Assembly: GCA_937928635.1 (NCBI GenBank)
Contig: CALFWM010000010.1
Location: 1-32,445 of the forward strand
Direction of reading: 5' to 3'
DNA: 32,445 nucleotides
Source of the DNA: an uncultured Sulfitobacter sp.
GTDB taxonomy: Bacteria; Pseudomonadota; Alphaproteobacteria; Rhodobacterales; Rhodobacteraceae
Of the stretch, positions 27,215-32,445 are shown piece after piece. The translations under genes and the position numbers were made by a program. The notes below the pieces were generated by a model. The model had not been told where the DNA came from, did not search any database, and worked only from the letters and a program-made list of their open reading frames with translations. The first letter of the stretch is position 1. Every line of letters starts with the position of its first letter.

Positions 27215-27375
27215 GTGTGGAACCTCAATATGTGAATTGGCCCATAGATTTTCCATTATTGCATAATGAAGTTCCACAAATTGGGGCATAGTGCTGAAAT
27301 TTAACCAAATTATACGGTTGGACTTGCTAGCAACGCCTTCGATCCTATTGTGACCTGAACTCTAGAGAGCAACAG
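27215..27375. other. AT-rich junction between the nrdJ region and the accessory island
   Basis: A 161-base gap where base composition falls sharply. It contains an 8-bp inverted pair, TGTGGAAC (27216-27223) and GTTCCACA (27271-27278), and a near-direct repeat AATTGGCCCATAG (27235-27247) and AATTGGGGCATAG (27279-27291), 11 of 13 identical. These could be remnants of a mobile-element end or an operator. No gene or tRNA is visible here. Confidence 0.4.
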
Positions 27376-27927
27376 ATGGCAAATTGGTACACGGCTGATC
27401 TCCACTTCGGTCACAAACGCATAATTGAATTTTGTAAGCGGCCTTTTGCATCGGTGGCTGAGATGAACGCGAAGATCATCAGCAATTTTCAATCTCGCGT
27501 ACAACCGGATGATGACCTGTGGATTGTTGGAGATTTTGCCTTCGGTCAGAGTCCGAGCAGTTCTCAATTTGAAAGTTGGTTTCACGGCCTACCAGGTCGT
27601 AAACATCTGATCTTAGGCAATCACGATGATGAAGCGATAGTTTCCCTGCCGTGGAAGAGTATTGCAGACATTGCTAGGGTCACTGATGGAACCCAGAAAT
27701 TTGTTCTTTGTCACTATCCTATGATCACATGGGAAGGTGCACGCGACGATGCGCTACAGCTCTTCGGTCATGTTCATGATCAATGGCCCGGCACACGCAA
27801 CAGCGTGAATGTCGGTGTGGATCAATGGGATTTTTGTCCGATTCAGATCGATGAGATCAAAAGAAGAGCAGCCAAATTGGAGGTCAATAAGTACTGGGCA
27901 GATGTCGAACATGGAAGTTCCCTATAA
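27376..27927 (+). CDS. Calcineurin-like metallophosphoesterase
   Basis: A 183-residue single-domain phosphoesterase. All metal-binding motifs are present: D-L-H (D8, H10), G-D-F (D53), G-N-H-D (81-84), C-H-Y-P (H113) and G-H-V-H (131-134). Its length and its opening W-Y-T-A-D-L-H-F-G-H resemble small bacterial phosphoesterases found in accessory regions and phages. The substrate is unknown; nucleic acid or nucleotide phosphoesters are possible. AT-rich codon use groups it with the two genes that follow. A ribosome binding site AGAGAGCAA lies before the ATG. Confidence 0.88.
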   Translation: MANWYTADLHFGHKRIIEFCKRPFASVAEMNAKIISNFQSRVQPDDDLWIVGDFAFGQSPSSSQFESWFHGLPGRKHLILGNHDDEAIVSLPWKSIADIARVTDGTQKFVLCHYPMITWEGARDDALQLFGHVHDQWPGTRNSVNVGVDQWDFCPIQIDEIKRRAAKLEVNKYWADVEHGSSL

Positions 27928-28064
27928 CGGCCCATGGCTGCTGCTAGTTGGGCACACAATTGCTACGATGCGGCACATGAAAGTGGATATAGATTGAACC
28001 GCTAGTATTTGGCTTCCAGATCATGAGGCCTTAGCCTAAGACTGCATCAAAAGAGGAAACAGCA

Positions 28065-29165
28065 TTGAACGAAAAGCGCTATCAAGTTTTTATCAGTTCC
28101 ACTTTCATCGATCTAACGGTCGAACGACGGGCTGTGCAGGACGTCGTTATCAGCACTGGAGATTTTCCGGTTCAAATGGAGTCATTTCCCGCTGCAGATG
28201 AGGATCAATTTCAATTCATTAAGACACTTATTGATCAATGCGACTACTACATCCTCATTATCGCTGGCCGATACGGTACCGTTGCGGATGATGGTATTAG
28301 CTACACCCACAAAGAATTTCGATATGCCGCCTCAAAAGGTATCCCTATATTGGTGATGCTTCACGGAGAACCTGGACGCATTGAAGCCGACAAAACCGAG
28401 GAGACAGCTTCGGGTAAGAAGCGTTTGAAGGACTTGATTGCAGAAGCTGAAAAAAATCGTTTGCGAAAAACGTGGAAGTCAGTGGAGGGATTGAAACTCG
28501 CTGTGCGAGAAGCGCTCGACAATGCCAAAGCAACCAAACCTAGAGTCGGCTGGGTACGAGGAGACTCGGTTGCGAGCTTGGACGCGTTGGAAGAACTCCA
28601 TCGAGTACGCAAGGAAAATAAAGCTTTCAAGGAAGCCCTTGGCAGATTGGAAATTGATGTCCCGCTGCCGGAAATACCTGAAGCCAATGACGTTGTCGGC
28701 TTGGACTTGATGCCAGCAACTAATTCAGGTGGCTATGGCTCCTCATCAAGTGCAGGAAGTTATGCCAAGATCGAATGCAGTTGGATATCGGCCTTTACAG
28801 CGTTCCACGGTAACCTGAAGTGGGGCGTAAACGATTGGAACGATGAATATTTCTACCATGTTGACGACGACGAGTCTTGCATCGCAATCGGTTCTGCCTT
28901 GGCTGGGGAGGTTTCCGGAATTGATACTTCCGGAAAATTCAGAATTTCAAAAACAAATCTGGATAGGCTGATGAGTTATTACATTGAAGTTGGGCTCGTG
29001 ACCACCGAAGGTGACGAACCGTTCACTCCTGCGGCACAGAAAATCGCTCGGCGTCATCGGATAGCCGGTAGCTCGCAGGCAAGCTTTACGCTGATTTCAG
29101 GGAAAATCGAGGTTTCAGGAGGATCTTCAGGTTCGAACGATATGGATGACGAAATCCCTTTCTGA
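28065..29165 (+). CDS. DUF4062 domain protein with SSB-like C-terminal tip
   Basis: A 366-residue protein. Residues 6-100 form a DUF4062 domain (YQVFISSTFIDL at 6-17, then A-G-R-Y-G-T near 67-72 and S-Y-T-H-K-E-F-R-Y-A near 79-88), a Rossmann-like domain common in bacterial defence and NLR-like proteins. Residues 115-195 are helical and charged, likely a coiled coil. A Gly/Ser linker (about 221-232) leads to a C-terminal domain (about 236-330) that looks winged-helix-like. The last residues, after a second Gly/Ser linker, are M-D-D-E-I-P-F, close to the conserved tip of single-stranded DNA-binding protein. The TTG start at 28065 has AGAGGAA 7 bases ahead. Known defence function is inferred, not shown. 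Confidence 0.8.
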   Translation: MNEKRYQVFISSTFIDLTVERRAVQDVVISTGDFPVQMESFPAADEDQFQFIKTLIDQCDYYILIIAGRYGTVADDGISYTHKEFRYAASKGIPILVMLHGEPGRIEADKTEETASGKKRLKDLIAEAEKNRLRKTWKSVEGLKLAVREALDNAKATKPRVGWVRGDSVASLDALEELHRVRKENKAFKEALGRLEIDVPLPEIPEANDVVGLDLMPATNSGGYGSSSSAGSYAKIECSWISAFTAFHGNLKWGVNDWNDEYFYHVDDDESCIAIGSALAGEVSGIDTSGKFRISKTNLDRLMSYYIEVGLVTTEGDEPFTPAAQKIARRHRIAGSSQASFTLISGKIEVSGGSSGSNDMDDEIPF

Positions 29166-29172
29166 GGCTGTT

Positions 29173-29188
29173 CGAGATTGCAATTTCG
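29173..29188. terminator. Weak dyad between the convergent DUF4062 and RT genes
   Basis: CGAGATTGCAATTTCG is an almost perfect 16-bp palindrome in the 27-base gap between two convergent genes. It has no T-run, so a terminator role is only a possibility. Confidence 0.2.
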
Positions 29189-29192
29189 CGAT

Positions 29193-30395
29193 TCAAGGTG
29201 CGACCTTTGCGGCATAATCTTGCATTGCAGCACGCATGTTGTCGAGGAGCGGCTTGAAGCCATCAAAATTGATTGTCTTTTGCTGACGCCGAACAATCTG
29301 TTCGGCAAGCAAAACCTTTCCATAGTGCTTCGTCTTGTCAAACCCCTTCTCTGGAAGGTGGAATGTCTTTTTCCCAAGTTTCCTTTTCAAAACTTCAGCG
29401 GGCAAAAAGGTTTCAATATAGCTCTCTGGCTGGCCTTTTGGCGTAGGGGTAGGAACGAGATACAGATTCTTCGTAATGTGATAGAATGGCAGCGACCCAT
29501 CAACTTTAGCTTTGGTATCGGACTTGCTGCCTGCGGCCTTAAACAAGTCTGTCGAACCTTTGTCGTTATCAACGACAAGTATAACAGGAAAGGGCAGCTT
29601 TGCGGCAGAAAGTCCCAGTAACCTTAACTCATAGTTGTTGATAAGCAGTTTGAGATCGCCTGTACCACTGGCCAGCTGTTGAACAGCATCTGTAGGTCTT
29701 GAGTAATTAAACAGACGAACCAAAAGTTCCTTGGGCGCAGCATTCGAAATAAATTCCGGGTAGTCTGCAGCAAGCGAATTCAGAGCGCACCGGACATAAA
29801 TATTGTCTGTCTTTCCTTCAAACAAGAAAACCGATTTTGGATTATTTTCAAAACTCTGAAAATCGAGAAACGACCTATAATCACGATAGAAATTTGGCCA
29901 CGATTTGAGTGAGGTCTTCTGCCGTTCAAAATTGAACTCCTGACCCTTGATGTTGAAGATGTGACTCAATTTGCCTTGCAACTTGGCCGAACTGTATGGC
30001 AACTTAACGTCCTGTCCCCATAACTTATCATTATGAAAGACTGCCCCTTTGGTGATCAATCGGTGGCACTGCGCTCGGGTCGTTTTTACATATTCTCTCG
30101 GGACATTGACCTTCGAATTTACAACCAAACCTGTTGCGCCCTGCCTCGACCAGTACACTTGCATTCTTGTCTTAGATCTATTGATTTTGTACCCAGAAGA
30201 AAAAATCGTATGTCGGAGCTTGTCAGAAGGAAACCAAACACCATTCTCGACTTGGCTTTGTTGAGCTATGCTGTCTGGAAACGTTTTCTTGCTGCATGAA
30301 AACGTCAGATCGTCAGCATATCGAGTGTAACTGCATCGCGCTTTCTTAGGGCCAGGATGCATTGATTTCAGTTCCGCTGCATGATTCACGTTCGT
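29193..30395 (-). pseudogene. Retron-type reverse transcriptase fused to TOPRIM domain, 5'-truncated
   Basis: The readable frame begins at about 30395 (T-N-V-N-H-A-A-E-L...) after an in-frame stop at 30396-30398, and runs to 29193. Counting from the GTG at 30389 (398 residues), Y-T-R-Y-A-D-D-L-T-F-S (21-31) is the catalytic motif of retron RTs; S-G-Y-K-I-N-R-S-K-T follows. G-A-T-G-L-V-V-N-S-K-V-N-V-P-R (84-98) matches the retron Y region, where V-T-G is usual. From about 186, S-V-F-L-F-E-G-K-T-D (E191) and V-I-L-V-V-D-N-D-K-G (D274, D276) are TOPRIM motifs. The first RT motifs (about 190 residues by comparison with retron Ec67, recalled as 586) are missing, so reverse transcription should be lost. 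The RNA gene that normally precedes the RT is not in the window. Convergent with the DUF4062 gene, 27 bases apart. Confidence 0.82.
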
Positions 30396-30436
30396 TCAAA
30401 ACGGAGCGGTGATATGGTAATCCCCCCATTTTTAAG
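30396..30436. other. Unexplained 41-bp segment between broken RT and IS66 end
   Basis: The RT frame is lost at about 30396, yet the apparent IS66 terminus GTAAGCGG starts only at 30437. The 41 bases between belong to neither by sequence reasoning: read toward the RT they contain AATGGGGGGATTACCATATC followed by ACCGCTCCG. They may be the end of an older mobile element into which the IS66 copy inserted. TTTTTAAG (30429-30436) would be the 8-bp target duplication if 30437 is the true IS end. Confidence 0.4.
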
Positions 30437-30545
30437 GTAAGCGGTGCGTTGACCCCACCTTCCTGACGACTGCTTGATCTGCGAGTCCGTTTCCATGTGT
30501 AGATTTGGAATGGAGACAGCGTTGTTAGGACATATAGAGCACCAT

Positions 30546-30923
30546 ATGGAGGACATTGGCCGGATGGAGGTCATGGTGGGTCCTTCCGGCAAGCGGAATT
30601 GGTCAGATGTGTTCAAGGGCCGTGTTGTGGCGGAGACGCTGGTGCCCGGTGTGACGGTCAATGAAGTGGCAAAGCGGCACGATTTGCGGCCCAATCATCT
30701 GTCCTCATGGCGGCGGTTGGCGAAGGACGGCAAGCTGGTTGTGCCGGATTTGGCGGGTGCCGAGTTTGCCCCTGTGGTGTTGGAGCCTGAGGCCGCGCCG
30801 GTTGCGAGCCCGTCGGAACGTGCTGTTGAGATCATTTATGGTGCAATCACTATTCGTTTGGATGCCGGGACCCGACCGGACCGGATTGCTGAGATTGCGC
30901 GCGCGCTGTCCGCAACCCCATGA
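30546..30923 (+). CDS. tnpA: IS66 TnpA (helix-turn-helix protein)
   Basis: A protein of 125 residues from the ATG at 30546 (an upstream start at 30474 would add 24 residues in the same frame). K-R-N-W-S-D-V-F-K-G-R-V-V-A-E-T-L followed by V-T-V-N-E-V-A-K-R-H-D-L-R-P-N-H-L-S-S-W-R-R is the transposase-type helix-turn-helix, and the C-terminal part (R-L-D-A-G-T-R-P-D-R-I-A-E-I-A-R-A-L) is typical of IS66 OrfA. Its stop overlaps the tnpB start by 4 bases. Confidence 0.85.
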   Translation: MEDIGRMEVMVGPSGKRNWSDVFKGRVVAETLVPGVTVNEVAKRHDLRPNHLSSWRRLAKDGKLVVPDLAGAEFAPVVLEPEAAPVASPSERAVEIIYGAITIRLDAGTRPDRIAEIARALSATP

Positions 30924-31273
30924 TGTTTCCGTCAAACCGGGTGCGGATCGTCGTGGCGACCAAACCTGTGGACTTCCGCAAGGGGCATGACGGGCTGGCG
31001 GCACTGGTTAAGAACGAGCTGCGCAAAGAACCGTTCACCGGGACGGTATTTGTGTTCCGCGCAAAGCGGGCGGATCGGCTGAAGCTCTTGTATTGGGACG
31101 GCACTGGACTGGTAATGGCTTACAAGCGGCTGGAGGAACATACCTTCACCTGGCCTGCGATCAAAGATGGCCTGATGGCGTTGAACCACGCTCAGTTTGA
31201 AGCACTGTTCTCGGGGTTGGACTGGCGCAAAGTGAAAGCTTTGGCAGCACGTCCGCCGACTGCGGCAGAGTGA
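30920..31273 (+). CDS. tnpB: IS66 TnpB (Orf2-like)
   Basis: A 117-residue protein with the conserved IS66 TnpB sequence: V-R-I-V-V-A-T-K-P-V-D-F-R-K-G-H-D-G-L, then F-V-F-R-A-K-R-A-D-R-L-K-L-L-Y-W-D-G-T-G near residue 45, and Y-K-R-L-E-E-H-T-F-T-W-P. It is needed for transposition but has no known catalytic role and is not related to the RNA-guided TnpB nucleases. The ATG overlaps the tnpA stop as ATGA. Confidence 0.93.
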   Translation: MMFPSNRVRIVVATKPVDFRKGHDGLAALVKNELRKEPFTGTVFVFRAKRADRLKLLYWDGTGLVMAYKRLEEHTFTWPAIKDGLMALNHAQFEALFSGLDWRKVKALAARPPTAAE

Positions 31274-31327
31274 ATCAGGCAAGCTTTTGCACGGGCGATT
31301 GGTGGCATCTTTTGATAGGTATCCGCC

Positions 31328-32445
31328 ATGATGACGGGTTCAAATCTTCCAGATGATATTGATGTGCTGAAGGCCATGATCTTGGCTTCTCAAGCTGAGA
31401 TTTCTCAGCGGGATGCGCTGCTCGCGGATCGGGACGCTGTTATTGAACGCAAGGAAGATTGCATCCAGCGGTTGGAGAAGTTGGTCTCTGACTTCAGACG
31501 CGCCTTGTTCGGCGCGCGCTCCGAGAAGACCGATCCTGAGCAATATGAGCTGGCGCTGGAAGACATAGAAGCGGCGATTGCGGCGGTTCATGCCGAAGAC
31601 GAAGCCCTTGATCTACCCACATCGCGCGCGGTCAAGCCGCGCAACACAAATCGTGGATCTCTGCCCAAGCATCTGCCCCGCATCGAAGAGATTATTGAGC
31701 CCGACAGCACGATCTGCGCCTGCGGTGCCGAGCGCCATGTGATTTGTGAGGACGAGTCCGAACGCCTCGATATCATCCCCGCGCAATTCCGTGTGATTGT
31801 CACCCGCCGCCCAAAATATGCCTGCCGATCTTGCACAAACGGGGTCGTTCAGGCACCTGCACCAGCACGTCTGATCGCAGGCGGCATTCCAACAGAGGCT
31901 ACGGTGGCGCATGTGCTGGTCAGCAAATATGCGGATCACCTGCCGCTCTATCGTCAGGCACAGATTTACAGCCGCCAAGGGATCGACCTGGACCGTTCCA
32001 CCCTCGCTGGATGGGTTGGCAAAGCGGCTTATGAGTTGCGGCCTGTGTTCGATGCGTTGATGGCTGATTTGAAGCGGTCATCGAAGTTGTTCATGGATGA
32101 AACCCGCGCTCCGGTGCTGGATCCGGGCAAACGCAAGACGAAAACAGGATACTTTTGGGCACTGGCCCGTGATGACCGACCGTGGGCTGGTGCGGCCCCG
32201 CCCGGTGTCACCTTCACCTATGCACCGGGGCGGTCCGGCCAATATGCAGATGATATTTTGAAAGGCTTCTCGGGCATCCTCCAGGTGGACGGCTATGCAG
32301 GCTATAACCGCTTGCTCAAACGCACAGATGACAGTGTCGCATTGGCCTACTGCTGGGCTCATGCGCGACGCAAACTGCATGAGGTTGCACAATCCGGCAC
32401 CGCTCCCATCGCCGAAGAGGGGCTGAAACAAATCGCCGCCCTCTA
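31328..32445 (+). CDS. tnpC: IS66 transposase TnpC (N-terminal 372 residues, cut by window edge)
   Basis: The frame starts at ATG 31328 and is open to the end of the window. The N-terminal part is a coiled coil (residues 15-60) followed by L-F-G-A-R-S-E-K-T-D, typical of the IS66 leucine-zipper region. A zinc-finger segment comes next (C-A-C-G...C-R-S-C), then the catalytic part: K-L-F-M-D-E-T with the first aspartate (about residue 257), L-Q-V-D-G-Y-A-G-Y with the second, and C-W-A-H-A-R-R-K. The final glutamate lies beyond the window. No frameshift is seen, so the transposase may be intact. Confidence 0.92.
   Translation, partial: MMTGSNLPDDIDVLKAMILASQAEISQRDALLADRDAVIERKEDCIQRLEKLVSDFRRALFGARSEKTDPEQYELALEDIEAAIAAVHAEDEALDLPTSRAVKPRNTNRGSLPKHLPRIEEIIEPDSTICACGAERHVICEDESERLDIIPAQFRVIVTRRPKYACRSCTNGVVQAPAPARLIAGGIPTEATVAHVLVSKYADHLPLYRQAQIYSRQGIDLDRSTLAGWVGKAAYELRPVFDALMADLKRSSKLFMDETRAPVLDPGKRKTKTGYFWALARDDRPWAGAAPPGVTFTYAPGRSGQYADDILKGFSGILQVDGYAGYNRLLKRTDDSVALAYCWAHARRKLHEVAQSGTAPIAEEGLKQIAAL

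Larger units (their letters stand above)
30437..32445 (+). mobile_element. IS66-family insertion sequence, left end and most of tnpC region (partial)
   Basis: The element starts with GTAAGCGG (30437-30444), the usual terminal sequence of IS66 elements, and carries the three genes tnpA, tnpB and tnpC in the standard order on the plus strand. It leaves the window inside tnpC, so the right end, its inverted repeat and the target duplication cannot be seen. Base composition is higher in GC than in the island it interrupts. Confidence 0.88.

Noticed and set aside
29193..30395. A group II intron maturase or a diversity-generating RT as the identity of the YADD protein.
   Set aside because: There is no maturase or HNH domain, and the fused TOPRIM plus the retron-like Y region fit an RT-TOPRIM retron better.
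30386..30694. A 102-residue minus-strand frame spanning the RT break and the IS66 end.
   Set aside because: It is antisense to tnpA for most of its length and has no recognisable motif; it reflects the junction sequence, not a gene.
30920..31273. TnpB as an RNA-guided nuclease with an omega RNA.
   Set aside because: It is the 117-residue IS66 Orf2 protein, which shares only the name with IS200/IS605 TnpB.
1..32445. CRISPR arrays, tRNA or rRNA genes.
   Set aside because: No regularly spaced repeats and no tRNA or rRNA signature were seen on either strand; the only repeats found are the two short dispersed families and the repeats after nrdJ.

Overview
The window looks like chromosomal DNA of an alphaproteobacterium of the Rhodobacteraceae (Roseobacter-type). 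The basis is high-GC coding with many ATGA start/stop overlaps, the short HisG plus HisZ pair beside hisS, a compact B12-dependent NrdJ of 755 residues, a DUF1489 protein, and an xdhABC cluster coupled to a BMP-type purine transporter. This is inferred from gene content; no species can be named.

Layout. (1) 1-8726, minus strand: one tightly packed purine operon, xdhA-xdhB-xdhC followed by an ABC ATPase, a permease, a small secreted protein, a second permease and a BMP-type binding protein that runs off the left edge. It would import a purine or nucleoside and oxidise hypoxanthine/xanthine. (2) 9026-16337: dnaE (replicative polymerase), slyX (convergent), then the overlapping set hisS-hisZ-hisG. 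HisS carries an unusual internal segment. (3) 16601-23479, plus strand: a branched-chain-amino-acid-type ABC transporter (ATPase, two permeases, Tat-type binding protein, second ATPase) overlapping an acyl-CoA synthetase gene, probably an import-and-activate system for an unidentified carboxylate. (4) 23544-27214: a Stf0-like sulfotransferase with lower GC, a DUF1489 protein, and nrdJ. (5) 27215-32445: an AT-richer accessory island with a metallophosphoesterase, a DUF4062 protein whose last residues copy the SSB C-terminal tip, a 5'-truncated retron-type reverse transcriptase fused to a TOPRIM domain (convergent with the DUF4062 gene), and the left part of an IS66-family element that runs off the right edge.

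Two families of short intergenic repeats recur. One is a twin palindrome (20 bp + 3 bp + 20 bp) found after the ATPase gene in both ABC operons. The other is a GC-rich hairpin repeat, present once inside xdhA as coding sequence and once just before the livF-like gene, where it appears to supply the ribosome binding site.

The most interesting part is the island at the right: a broken retron of the RT-TOPRIM kind next to a DUF4062 protein with an SSB-like tail. Whether these two genes ever worked together is inference; both look like anti-phage defence components.
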